From Chitinophaga sp. GbtcB8 (GTDB lineage Bacteria; Bacteroidota; Bacteroidia; Chitinophagales; Chitinophagaceae), in the NCBI RefSeq assembly GCF_019091455.1, contig NZ_JAGXJN010000044.1, positions 1 through 64,000 on the forward strand: 64,000 nucleotides of DNA, given 5' to 3'. Under the pieces are notes generated by a model. It did not search any database and was not told the origin of the DNA. It was given only the letters and a program-made list of their open reading frames with translations. Position numbers and translations under genes: made by a program. Positions 9,159 through 17,648 of this stretch are shown in pieces (within the stretch, counting starts at the first letter, position 1; each line of letters opens with the position of its first letter).

Positions 9159-10775
9159 TTACGGGTTAACTTTTATGCTTTCCGGCAGGCATTTTTCCAT
9201 CTGGGTATAGCTGACCTCTTTAAACAGGATGTCCTCTACCGGCTGGCGTACGATCTTATTACCGGAAAAAAAATGATCAATGGTAAGCTCCGTTTCATCA
9301 GACAGCCGGTTCCAGAGCGCGGTGGATATATCCGGCATAAAAGGATAAGCAAGCAATGCAAAACCTTTCAGCCACCAGTAAGCGTACAGCTTTCTTTCTG
9401 CTGCATCCCAACCGTCAAACCGGTCCATCCATTCATCAACCGGGTGTAATGCATCTGCCAGGTTAAAGCCGGGCGGGTTAAGAAAGCTGTTCTGTTCCGC
9501 TATAAGGGATTGTAAAGCCGCGCACCATTTGTCGTCCGGAGCCTCTCCGGGGAGCTGAGGCAAAACCGCAAATGCTTCTTTCAACACATTATTGTAACGT
9601 ACAAACAGCTCTTCATTCACAACCGTTATAAACTCGCTGACATCAAAGTTCTTTTTCTCCAGCTCAGGGTTTTGCCTGGCCAGGTAATATCTTACAACAT
9701 CCGGCTGCACCTGGGCCAGGTGTACAATATCACTGCCCCAGATCACATGTATCCTGCTGGTAGAGAACTTTTCCCCGTTCAGGTAATAAAAATGATTGCT
9801 GAGATAATAGTCGAAAGCTTTTAAACCAGGCAGCTCCATACCGCCGGCCAGTACGCCCGCCAGGTAAGGAATGGCATTGTCTATACCAAAACTGGCAATG
9901 GTAGTAAAATCAGAAGCTGCATCAAAGGGATGTATCGGAAGATCAAACTGCTCCTTACAGATATCCCCGCAGAAAACAGAGAAGAACAGCAAAGCAGAAT
10001 AGGTAAAGAGCACCTGCTTTTTATCAGCACCCCACTCCCATTCCACACCGGTAGCCTGCGGTGTTGTAAGGCGTATATAAGGGCCCTGCAACTCGACGTA
10101 CCGCTTTAAGATATCAGCAAAAACGCTGTTGATCTCCATTTTTTCCACTTTATCAAAAAGCTTCTTTGTATCCAGCTTCAGGTAAAGCGCAGTGCCTTTT
10201 ATTACGCGGGCATCGGGGTAGGTGGCTGCATCAAAAATATCAGACGGCCGATAGTGCGTGCCACAGGTTTCACATAAGTAACTTCCCGTTCCGCTGCCAC
10301 AATTAGGGCAGGTACCTTTGATCCAGCACCCGTTCAGGAACCGCTCATTGACAGGGTCATAAATAAGATCTTCCTCCCTTTCCTCTACCACGCCTGCATC
10401 TGTCAGCTGCTGCATCAGCTCTTTTTCCCTTTTAAAGAAACGCGCTCTCCATTGCTCATCCAGCGGGTTCAGGAAAAAATCAAAATGGATCTTTAACGCC
10501 TCAAGATCTTTAATGATCTGCGGATGGAATTTGTTACATACATCCTCCGTACCTATTCCAAGCTGGCTTGCCTTCAGCTCTACATAGGATTCAAATACGT
10601 CTGAACCGGATACCACAAAAGCTTTTCCACCGCCCCGCTCTGCCTTTCTGCGCAGGATATCCATTTTCAGGTAAGGACCTGCCAGGTGGCCCAGGTGCAT
10701 ACGGCCGTTAGGTGTTGGCATTTCAGGTACCAGCAGGTAATTTTTTTCTTTTGGGAAATTGAATTGCTTACTCAT
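9159..10775 (-). CDS. Methionyl-tRNA synthetase-like protein, probable ATP-dependent half of a split hydrazine synthetase
   Basis: A 538-residue class I aminoacyl-tRNA synthetase homologue closest to MetRS. HIGH is present as HLGH at residues 27-30. A zinc knuckle uses C156, C159, C168 and C171. The KMSKS loop reads KFSTSR at 336-341, so its second lysine is threonine. The helical anticodon-binding region is retained but there is no C-terminal EMAP/tRNA-binding extension. Placed in an NRPS cluster beside a cupin, a lysine N-hydroxylase and a DAO oxidase, it fits the MetRS-like domain of hydrazine synthetases, which adenylates the carboxylate of one amino acid and esterifies it to N6-hydroxylysine without tRNA. 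A self-resistant duplicate MetRS is the alternative and is less likely given the altered KMSKS and the neighbours. It overlaps the upstream acyltransferase gene by 8 nt. Confidence 0.87.
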   Translation of the reverse strand: MSKQFNFPKEKNYLLVPEMPTPNGRMHLGHLAGPYLKMDILRRKAERGGGKAFVVSGSDVFESYVELKASQLGIGTEDVCNKFHPQIIKDLEALKIHFDFFLNPLDEQWRARFFKREKELMQQLTDAGVVEEREEDLIYDPVNERFLNGCWIKGTCPNCGSGTGSYLCETCGTHYRPSDIFDAATYPDARVIKGTALYLKLDTKKLFDKVEKMEINSVFADILKRYVELQGPYIRLTTPQATGVEWEWGADKKQVLFTYSALLFFSVFCGDICKEQFDLPIHPFDAASDFTTIASFGIDNAIPYLAGVLAGGMELPGLKAFDYYLSNHFYYLNGEKFSTSRIHVIWGSDIVHLAQVQPDVVRYYLARQNPELEKKNFDVSEFITVVNEELFVRYNNVLKEAFAVLPQLPGEAPDDKWCAALQSLIAEQNSFLNPPGFNLADALHPVDEWMDRFDGWDAAERKLYAYWWLKGFALLAYPFMPDISTALWNRLSDETELTIDHFFSGNKIVRQPVEDILFKEVSYTQMEKCLPESIKVNP

Positions 10776-11841
10776 TGTTATTGATGGGAAGATTAAAGAG
10801 TTGATACTTTTCTGTACATGCTTTGCCTTTCAGCGCCCGGAAAGCGCCTTGCCTGGGATACATGATCACAGCAGCCACGGTTTCGTTCAGTTTTATATTT
10901 GACTCGTTGTGGGCGCAGATGCCTACTGGATGCAGCGTATGGTCTGCGAAGGCGGCCTGAATATTTTGCAGGCTCCAGTCATTACCCAGTTTTTTACCCA
11001 GCAGCGCCAGGCGTTTTGCAGAAGAGTTCTTGCTGAATATATTCATCCTGTCTTCGCTTTTCAGCTCAGGGTGCAGGAAATGATTGGTATGCAGCAGCTG
11101 ATCTCCCTCTGTAACACGGTAGGTTTCCGGCGTGATCTCCAGTATTACCTGCCTGCGCCGGTCTGTAATGGTGAAGCTGCGGGAGCTGGCCACCGGAATG
11201 GTTTCCACTACCTGCAAACATTCTTCGATAGTGCTGCACTCCAGGAATTTCCTTACCAGTAAATAAGGAGGTATGCCTGCTTTCCAGCCGCCGGATACTA
11301 CCAGGTTAATAGTTACCGCCAGCCCGGCGCTGTTCATTCCCATATAGCCCAGTAACCCGGCAAAGGAATACATCAGGATCTCCGGTTTTTTTTTGTTTTC
11401 CGGAATAATTCTGAATACCCGCCCTATATCTGTCATGTTCCCGTTCAGATCAATGGTTTGTGCCAGCACCACCTCTTCCTGCGTGTAACGGGCCAGGGAG
11501 CTGCAATCTCCCAGCAGCGTAAAGCTGCCGGTGCCTATCAGCTCCCTTCTTACCTGTAACAACACGGCTTCGTCTGTTTGTATACCGGCGCCCTGCGCCA
11601 GCCCTTCCAGCTCCTCCATTATCTCCGGCAGGTATTGTGCAATAACCTGCCGGTAAGGCAATACCAGTGCGGGTAGCTTATCAGCATCCAGTGGCCGGGA
11701 CCGCAGGCTGTTGATCTGGGCCAGGTTATCTGCCAGGAAATGCCGGATAGGCTCTCCCAGCAAACGGCCATGTTGCACCCCTCTTTCAAAAGCCGTTCCT
11801 TCCAGCACTACTTCTAAACCTGTTGCCTGCGCTGTTCCCAT
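10768..11841 (-). CDS. C45 family Ntn hydrolase/acyltransferase (isopenicillin N acyltransferase-like)
   Basis: A 357-residue protein of the acyl-CoA:6-APA acyltransferase family (Ntn fold). The N-terminal part has the typical GVQHG at residues 21-25. The probable nucleophile is C113 in LLGDCSSLA, which would become N-terminal after autocleavage; the residue before it is Asp rather than the Gly of the fungal enzyme. NGNM and a late NHF segment agree with the fold. Such enzymes transfer or hydrolyse N-acyl groups. In this pathway it could acylate, or remove a protecting acyl group from, a hydrazine or amine intermediate made by adjacent genes. It overlaps the GNAT gene by 28 nt. The substrate is unknown. 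Confidence 0.82.
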   Translation of the reverse strand: MGTAQATGLEVVLEGTAFERGVQHGRLLGEPIRHFLADNLAQINSLRSRPLDADKLPALVLPYRQVIAQYLPEIMEELEGLAQGAGIQTDEAVLLQVRRELIGTGSFTLLGDCSSLARYTQEEVVLAQTIDLNGNMTDIGRVFRIIPENKKKPEILMYSFAGLLGYMGMNSAGLAVTINLVVSGGWKAGIPPYLLVRKFLECSTIEECLQVVETIPVASSRSFTITDRRRQVILEITPETYRVTEGDQLLHTNHFLHPELKSEDRMNIFSKNSSAKRLALLGKKLGNDWSLQNIQAAFADHTLHPVGICAHNESNIKLNETVAAVIMYPRQGAFRALKGKACTEKYQLFNLPINNNE

Positions 11842-12401
11842 TCCGGTTTCAGTATTGAATAGTAAATAGTATCCCTGCGCCGGTTGTGCGGCATCAGGGT
11901 ATGGGAACGCAGTATGCCTTCTTCCGTGGCGCCTATTTTCAGTAATGCCTTACGCGCCTTCTGGTTCAGCACATCGGTTTTAAATTCCACCCGCATCATA
12001 TTCAGCTCGTCAAAAGCAAAAGCCATCAGCAGGGATTTATACAGGCCATTGATACCTGTTCCCTGCGCATCCGGTGAAAGCCATGACCAGCCGATCTCAA
12101 TACGTGCGTCCCGCAGGGAAATATTCCCAAAGGAGGACATGCCCGCAATACGGTCCTGCTTTTTATCAATGATCACAAAAGGCACCTTCTGTTTGCCGGC
12201 AAACTCTTTCAGTGCATCTTCCACATAAGTGACCAGCTGCTGCTCTGTACTGATCTCACTGGTGAAATAGGTCCAGATGGAAGGATCAAAAGCAATGTCT
12301 TTTAATTGCCCGATGTCGTCCGGGGATACAATGCGCACTTTTACCCGGTCATTTTCCAGCGTCAGCCGGCTGTCGAACAAGCGCTCTTCATTCGTTTTCA
12401 T
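11814..12401 (-). CDS. GNAT family N-acyltransferase (RimJ/RimL-like)
   Basis: A 195-residue GNAT protein: the fold's core is seen in the strand-rich FVIIDKKQDRIAGMSSFG, in IEIGWSWLSPDAQGTGINGLYK (the acyl-CoA pyrophosphate loop, with QGTG in place of the usual Q/RxxGxG/A) and in NQKARKALLKIGATEEGILR near the C-terminus. It resembles protein or small-molecule N-acetyltransferases that act on amines. The gene overlaps the carrier-protein gene upstream by 14 nt and the Ntn acyltransferase downstream by 28 nt, so it belongs to the same assembly unit. In triacsin biosynthesis a GNAT acylates hydrazinoacetate; a comparable protection of a hydrazine nitrogen is a reasonable inference but is not shown by sequence. 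Confidence 0.85.
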   Translation of the reverse strand: MKTNEERLFDSRLTLENDRVKVRIVSPDDIGQLKDIAFDPSIWTYFTSEISTEQQLVTYVEDALKEFAGKQKVPFVIIDKKQDRIAGMSSFGNISLRDARIEIGWSWLSPDAQGTGINGLYKSLLMAFAFDELNMMRVEFKTDVLNQKARKALLKIGATEEGILRSHTLMPHNRRRDTIYYSILKPEWEQRRQQV

Positions 12402-12648
12402 TACGGTCCTGTACTTTAGATGTTAATAAGTCTGTTATATCCTGCACTGTTTTCAGGCGCAGCAGTTCATAATCACTGAAATCCATAATGCTGATGCCCA
12501 GCTGGTCTGTTACAGTGGTCAGGAACGCAACCAGCTTAATAGAGGGTATAGCCAGGTTTTCCTTGATATGCATCTCTGGCGTTATTGTTATATCCTTATC
12601 CAGCTGAAGTTTGAGATTGTCTACAACGATGTTTAAAATATCACTCAT
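12388..12648 (-). CDS. Discrete acyl carrier protein
   Basis: An 86-residue four-helix carrier protein. The serine that would carry phosphopantetheine is S36 in LAIPSIKLV, where most ACPs have DSL; the following LLRLKTVQDITDLL matches the end of helix 3 and helix 4. It ends 14 nt inside the GNAT gene and begins 2 nt after the stop of the adenylating enzyme. That pairing suggests the AMP ligase loads this carrier with a dedicated carboxylic acid. Small size and divergent sequence fit the secondary-metabolism ACPs of Bacteroidota. Confidence 0.85.
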   Translation of the reverse strand: MSDILNIVVDNLKLQLDKDITITPEMHIKENLAIPSIKLVAFLTTVTDQLGISIMDFSDYELLRLKTVQDITDLLTSKVQDRNENE

Positions 12649-12650
12649 AA

Positions 12651-14204
12651 CTATTTGTACAGCTCCTCAAAACTGTTAAGGAATTGCTGATATATTTTTT
12701 GTCTTTTGATCTTATGCTGATTGGAAAGCAGGTCGTTCTGCATGGAGAATTGCTCCGTTTGTATACAATACCGGAAGATCTTTTCTTCTTCCCTTGCCTG
12801 GTCGTTGAAGGTTTTTAATAAGCTTTTCACTTCACCTTCAGTAAGGCCGTCTGCAGCCGGTACGATCATGGCTACCAGGTAAGGCTTATTATCCCCGTAA
12901 ACCACACAATGCGCTATGCCGGTATTGGTTTCAATTTTCTCTTCTATGCTTCTCGGAAATACTTTCTTTGAATTGGATAGAATGATAATATCCTTTATAC
13001 GGCCGGTTACAAATAAATAACCTTCTTCATCCATATAACCGCAGTCGCCCGTTGCAACGTAACCATCCGGCCGGAAGGTTTGCGCCCGTTCCTGCTCTCC
13101 GGCAATGGTATAATTATGGCATACCGGGAAATCACTTTTCACCAGGATCTGCCCATTGTCATCAAACCGCAGTGTTATGCCTTTAAAAAGTTTTCCTACA
13201 CTGCCGGTCTTATTATGTGCTGTATAATTTTTTGAAATGATACAGGTTTCGTTCATACCATATCCCTGGTAAAGGGGGATACCCATATTGAAATAAAAGC
13301 TCAGGATCTCCTTTGAAACAGGGGCTGATCCGGTCCACAGATAGTTAATATGCCCACCCAGGAATTCATGGAACGGGCCAAAACGCGCTGCCCTGCTGCC
13401 GGATGCCAGGAATGCATTATAGGCTTCTCTCAGGCTATCATCTTTTCTCAGTAAAGCGGAAAATTCATCATAAAACACTTCGTAGATATAAGGCACTCCC
13501 ATTATCACAGTAGGCTTATCCTGTTTTACAGCGGCAAACACATAACTCCTGGGGATAATGATCACTGTAAGATCATAAAGGATAGCAGAATACAGCCAGT
13601 AACGCTGCTGCAGTATATTCAGTGGCAGAAATACCAGGATCCGCTCCCGGGGCGAATGTTGGAAGATCTCCTGTGTACCTTCCAGTGAATTGCTTAATCC
13701 TGCTGCAGCATGCCCGATCACCTTGGGCAAACCAGTACTGCCTGAGGTGGATTTATAGGATATTACTTCCATAGGGGCATAGGCATGGGGCGTACCTGCC
13801 TGCTCCGCTGTGCCGGTGTTTAGTTCCTGCAATCCTATGCAGGTATATCCTTGTTGCCCTAAAGCAGCAGCTTCTTCTTTAAATTCTGCGCTTACCAGCA
13901 CCGCAGCAATCCTAAGCCGGTCCGACTGGTATTGTGCCAGTACAGCCCCGGGTTCCAGTGGCAATAACTTAATACCGCAGTAGATACAGGCCAGATCAGC
14001 AATGATCCACTCCAGGTCGTTCTTACCTATGATGCACAGCACTGTATCACTGTCAAATCCTTTTCCCCTCAGCCAGGCTGCGGCTGCCCGCACCCTGGGG
14101 AACAGCTCCGGGAAAGAGATCTCTACTTTTTTACGGCCGTCAAATGTGATGAGTTTCCCTTTACTAATCATCATTCTGCCGGTCAGTTCATTTATGAGGC
14201 ACAT
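12651..14204 (-). CDS. AMP-dependent acyl ligase (loads the adjacent ACP)
   Basis: A 517-residue member of the ANL superfamily. The ATP loop is KSTSGSTGLPKV, the second core motif GYGMNET, the hinge region TGDCGYMDEEGYLFVTGR, and a catalytic-type lysine lies in the final region (NQHKIKRQKI). It resembles acyl-CoA and acyl-ACP synthetases more than NRPS A domains: there is no amino-acid code with Asp235 and no fused carrier. The neighbouring ACP 2 nt downstream is the obvious acceptor. In this gene context hydrazinoacetate or its acyl derivative is a candidate substrate, since that acid is carrier-loaded in other hydrazine-derived pathways; a fatty or aromatic acid for N-capping the peptide is the alternative. 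Confidence 0.87.
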   Translation of the reverse strand: MCLINELTGRMMISKGKLITFDGRKKVEISFPELFPRVRAAAAWLRGKGFDSDTVLCIIGKNDLEWIIADLACIYCGIKLLPLEPGAVLAQYQSDRLRIAAVLVSAEFKEEAAALGQQGYTCIGLQELNTGTAEQAGTPHAYAPMEVISYKSTSGSTGLPKVIGHAAAGLSNSLEGTQEIFQHSPRERILVFLPLNILQQRYWLYSAILYDLTVIIIPRSYVFAAVKQDKPTVIMGVPYIYEVFYDEFSALLRKDDSLREAYNAFLASGSRAARFGPFHEFLGGHINYLWTGSAPVSKEILSFYFNMGIPLYQGYGMNETCIISKNYTAHNKTGSVGKLFKGITLRFDDNGQILVKSDFPVCHNYTIAGEQERAQTFRPDGYVATGDCGYMDEEGYLFVTGRIKDIIILSNSKKVFPRSIEEKIETNTGIAHCVVYGDNKPYLVAMIVPAADGLTEGEVKSLLKTFNDQAREEEKIFRYCIQTEQFSMQNDLLSNQHKIKRQKIYQQFLNSFEELYK

Positions 14205-14222
14205 AATTAATGTAATAGGCTG

Positions 14223-15164
14223 TTAAACTTGTTCAAGATACAGGCTGATGTTGGAGCCGGCCCAGCCTGTACCAAAAGAGATCATCTTTGTGTTTTTTGC
14301 GGGGCTCTTCTCCATCAGTGACCGCAGGTTCACCAGGAAATCAATAGCATCCAGGTGGCCATAGGCCGTAAGATTATCTGTGAATACCTGTTCACGTGTA
14401 AATCCCAGGCTGGTGAGGCACTGCGTTACCAGCAAATGATTGGCATTCTGTATAATAACGTTTGAAATAAACGCCGGTTTCAGCTTATACTTCTTCATCA
14501 GCCCTGCAATACAGAGCATGTAGTTCTTACATAACAGCAGGGAGTTATCCTCATTAACATTTGCCTGGTATAACATACCCTTTGTAAGGGAATGTTTTCC
14601 ATGCACCAGCACTCCATCTTCCTTATCTGCATTCAGGTACACCAGCCCGGCCCCGTCTCCCTGTATGGCATAGCTGCCAATGATCCTGTCTTCATGACGC
14701 AGCAGCTTATTGGCTGCTGCAATAATAATATTGCTCACATTCCCGGAGGCCAGTATGTTTTCCGCATAACTGACCGCGTATTCCACATTAGAGCAGTGGT
14801 TGCCCTGCAGCACCAGCACATCTGCGTTCTCCATCTTAAAAGTATGCTGCAGGTAATGTCCCAGGTTGGCCATACGGTCACCTTTGTTCCTGTCGTCACC
14901 TATCAGTATAAACAGCTCTGTTTCAAAAGGAGTAGTGATATTACTATCAAAAAATCTGCTTAACAGAATATGCAGCTGTTCTGCTTCCGTGATCTCCGCA
15001 GCATGTGCTACTTCCTGTATGCCTGTTACGTTCCTGAAGAAATGAATACCATCCTCCTGTGTTTCAAATGCAGCGGGCAGCTTACCTGTTCCTGAAATAT
15101 TATCAAATACGGTTTCCAATGTCACACGCGCCTGCGGGACATAATAGTCTACATACTTTATCAT
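14223..15164 (-). CDS. KAS III (FabH)-like thiolase-fold enzyme
   Basis: A 313-residue thiolase-fold protein of the ketoacyl-ACP synthase III type. The nucleophile C124 is seen in LQGNHCSNVEY and the C-terminal glycine-rich FGTGWAGSN in place of the usual GxGxSW. The canonical HQAN reads QNAN (about 239-242) and the canonical GN reads GH (H270), so the Cys-His-Asn triad is not intact. Such divergent KAS III proteins often act as acyltransferases rather than condensing enzymes (CerJ-like). It precedes the adenylating enzyme and ACP by 18 nt, so it probably uses the acyl-ACP they make, passing the acyl group to a peptide, a carrier or a small molecule. Confidence 0.83.
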   Translation of the reverse strand: MIKYVDYYVPQARVTLETVFDNISGTGKLPAAFETQEDGIHFFRNVTGIQEVAHAAEITEAEQLHILLSRFFDSNITTPFETELFILIGDDRNKGDRMANLGHYLQHTFKMENADVLVLQGNHCSNVEYAVSYAENILASGNVSNIIIAAANKLLRHEDRIIGSYAIQGDGAGLVYLNADKEDGVLVHGKHSLTKGMLYQANVNEDNSLLLCKNYMLCIAGLMKKYKLKPAFISNVIIQNANHLLVTQCLTSLGFTREQVFTDNLTAYGHLDAIDFLVNLRSLMEKSPAKNTKMISFGTGWAGSNISLYLEQV

Positions 15165-15179
15165 AACCGGTTATATTGC

Positions 15180-17618
15180 TTATCTGCCTATACTTCTCAC
15201 GTCCAGCTCATCTTCGTTGCTGATGCCGCGTTTATTTTTCCTGATCTTTTCCTTCAGCTTACCAAAGCGGTAATTGAGGCTAACGCTGAACGATCTCCAG
15301 TAAAACTGGAAGTCCCCTGTCTGGTAAAAATCGGGGCCTTTTGTATAACCAACGTAATAGAAGAATTTAGTAAAGGGGTTATTAATAATTGCCGAAGCAG
15401 TTAATTTATCATTAAAAAAGCTCTTGCTTCCTCCCAGTGAAAGGTAAACAAATGCATTTGTTTTACCCTGTAATGTTACCCGGGGGCTCAGGTACTGTAC
15501 CTGGGCATTGGCGCGCCATCCCTTATTGAACCGGTAGTCTGTGCCAACGCTGAATGAACCCCGCAGCCCGCTGTTGCTTTGCAATACGCTGTCCACCACT
15601 CCCTCTATCCAGATGTAATTTAACAGCCCGTTCATATTTACCCTCCAGCGGGTTGTGAGCGGGTAATTAACACTGAAATTGGAGCCAATGGACCGTTCTT
15701 TGCCTATGTTCTTAAACGTGCGGAAAGTAACGTTCGTTTCTTTGTTATAGGAAGTAACCATCTGTACAGCCCTGTCTGAAAAAGAGTAAGTTAATCCCAC
15801 ATTCACCGCTCCTTTTTTGCTCAGGCTATAGTTAAGCTCAATATTGTTGCTTAATACCGGGCGCAGGTCCGGGTTACCGCTTGTTACAAAGTTAGGATTG
15901 GAGCGGTCTACAAAAGGATTCAGGCTCCAGATGTTAGGCCGCTGCAAACGTTGTGCAAAGCCAAAGCTCAGGCTCTGTGCATTTTTCAGGTTCCTGCTTA
16001 CAGATATGGATGGTAACACATTGTTATAGTCCTGCTTTACTTTGGCATCAACAAAATCTGCATCTATAATGGTCCTCTCCGCGCGTACACCCGCTTTCAC
16101 GCTCCACTCTTTCAGGTTATACTGCCCGGAGATATAAGCGCCCAGCACATCCTGCTTATTGCTGTATGCATTGGAAAAAGCAGTATCTACTTCAAATTCC
16201 CCGGTATTCTGGTTGCGCGATCTATACTGGAAATCACTGTTATTATGCCGCAATATGGCTTTAACACCGGTTTCTATGCTGAAGCCTTTATTGATGGGCA
16301 ACGCAAAATCTACCTGGTAGGTCTGTTCTGTTGTTTTCCCATTGTTGGTTTGCTGATAGTCCGGCGTTGGATAGTTCTTGCGGTTAGCAAAGCTCAGCGC
16401 ATTGAACTGGTCATTGGTGCCCTGGTTATAGTTATAGGAAAAGGTCAGCAGCCGGTCTTTATGCTTTTTAAAGCCCAGCTGATAGTTTACGTCAATGCTG
16501 TAAGTGAGCATATCATTTTTCCCTGGGCCTGCCAGATCGTATTGCTGCAGTACGGTATCCATTGCGTCTGTCATAAGGCTTTCCTGCCGGGAGTTAGACT
16601 TCATATGGTTCTTATTAAAGCTAAAGCCGGCGGCCAGCAGGTTCAGGCTGTCAATTTCAAAGCTCAGCTCCGTATCCAGGTAACCGGATGTTTGTTCGGA
16701 ATTTTTTATGCTATGATAAATAAAGCTGGTAGGATCATCGCCATAAGTATCGCGGGTGCCGGTTCCCCTGGTATCAGGTGTTCTGTTATAACCCGCCCCG
16801 CCGGTAGCGGAGATCCCGAACTTCCCTGTTTTATAGGTAATGGAAGCGCCGGCATTAGGCCCCCCTGCAGGAAAGCGCTCACTGATATTAATATTTCCGT
16901 TATACCCGTCGCCTATTTTTTTGGTGGTGATAATATTGATAATACCGGCCAGCCCCTCACTTTCATACTTTGCCGGCGGGGTGGTAATTACTTCAATTTT
17001 CTGGATATTGGAGGCAGGGATGCTGCGCAGCAGGTCTTTGGGGCTGCCTTGAAAACGCAGGGGTTTCCCATTGATAAATACCCGGTAATTGGTACTGCCT
17101 TTCAGCTCTATATTATCTTCCGCATCAACAGTAAGCAGCGGTACCCTGCGCATCATTTGCAGTGCGGTTTCCACCTTGCTTGCCGCATCTGCCTGCACAT
17201 CAAATATAAGGCGGTCCGCTTCCCGGGTAATAAGGGGCCTGGAGGCCACTACATCTACTTTATTCAGCTGTGTGCTTTGAGCGCTCAGCAGGATATTACC
17301 CAGGGCCCCTGCCTGGCTGTTATTGGCAGACAGCTCTACGGTGACCATCTTCCTGTTATATCCTATAGCAGTTACCAGCAGCGTGTATTGGCCAGGCAAT
17401 AACCGGTCCAGCAGAAAGGCGCCCTGCTCGCTGGTAACAGTACCTTTTACCTGTGCAGCTGTTGCAGACCTTAGCTCCACGGTAACATATGCTACAGCCT
17501 TACCGGTTGCAGAATCCTGGATGTTTCCCTGAATAGAAAGTGTTCCCTGTTGCGCTTTTGCAGAAAAGATGATGGTAAAAAAAACAGATATTGTTAATAG
17601 GAGATGACAAAACTTCAT
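15180..17618 (-). CDS. TonB-dependent outer membrane receptor (CarboxypepD_reg-plug-OMP_b-brl_3)
   Basis: The start is placed at the ATG at 17618, because it opens with a signal peptide (MKFCHLLLTISVFFTIIFSAKAQ) while the frame's 23 earlier codons do not; this gives 812 residues. An N-terminal carboxypeptidase-regulatory-like Ig domain is followed by a plug domain (VDVVASRPLITREADRL, INGKP, SIPASNIQKIEVITTPPAKYE) and a beta-barrel ending in SLNYRFGKL plus a short charged tail. The type is common in Bacteroidota and is not specifically siderophore-like. Inside a peptide antibiotic cluster it may take up the product or a metal complex, or serve in self-protection or sensing. A 157-nt leader with a nested inverted repeat precedes it. 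Confidence 0.92.
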   Translation of the reverse strand: MKFCHLLLTISVFFTIIFSAKAQQGTLSIQGNIQDSATGKAVAYVTVELRSATAAQVKGTVTSEQGAFLLDRLLPGQYTLLVTAIGYNRKMVTVELSANNSQAGALGNILLSAQSTQLNKVDVVASRPLITREADRLIFDVQADAASKVETALQMMRRVPLLTVDAEDNIELKGSTNYRVFINGKPLRFQGSPKDLLRSIPASNIQKIEVITTPPAKYESEGLAGIINIITTKKIGDGYNGNINISERFPAGGPNAGASITYKTGKFGISATGGAGYNRTPDTRGTGTRDTYGDDPTSFIYHSIKNSEQTSGYLDTELSFEIDSLNLLAAGFSFNKNHMKSNSRQESLMTDAMDTVLQQYDLAGPGKNDMLTYSIDVNYQLGFKKHKDRLLTFSYNYNQGTNDQFNALSFANRKNYPTPDYQQTNNGKTTEQTYQVDFALPINKGFSIETGVKAILRHNNSDFQYRSRNQNTGEFEVDTAFSNAYSNKQDVLGAYISGQYNLKEWSVKAGVRAERTIIDADFVDAKVKQDYNNVLPSISVSRNLKNAQSLSFGFAQRLQRPNIWSLNPFVDRSNPNFVTSGNPDLRPVLSNNIELNYSLSKKGAVNVGLTYSFSDRAVQMVTSYNKETNVTFRTFKNIGKERSIGSNFSVNYPLTTRWRVNMNGLLNYIWIEGVVDSVLQSNSGLRGSFSVGTDYRFNKGWRANAQVQYLSPRVTLQGKTNAFVYLSLGGSKSFFNDKLTASAIINNPFTKFFYYVGYTKGPDFYQTGDFQFYWRSFSVSLNYRFGKLKEKIRKNKRGISNEDELDVRSIGR

Positions 17619-17648
17619 ACCGGGTTCTGTTATACTGGTTTTCTGAGT

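Noticed and set aside
9159..10775. Housekeeping or self-resistance methionyl-tRNA synthetase
   Set aside because: It has an altered KMSKS, overlaps tailoring genes, and neighbours the other hydrazine-pathway parts. A genome-wide check for a normal metG would settle it.
10768..11841. Penicillin/cephalosporin-type beta-lactam pathway from the IAT-like gene
   Set aside because: There is no isopenicillin N synthase, ACV synthetase pattern or expandase; the NRPS domains do not fit a beta-lactam tripeptide.
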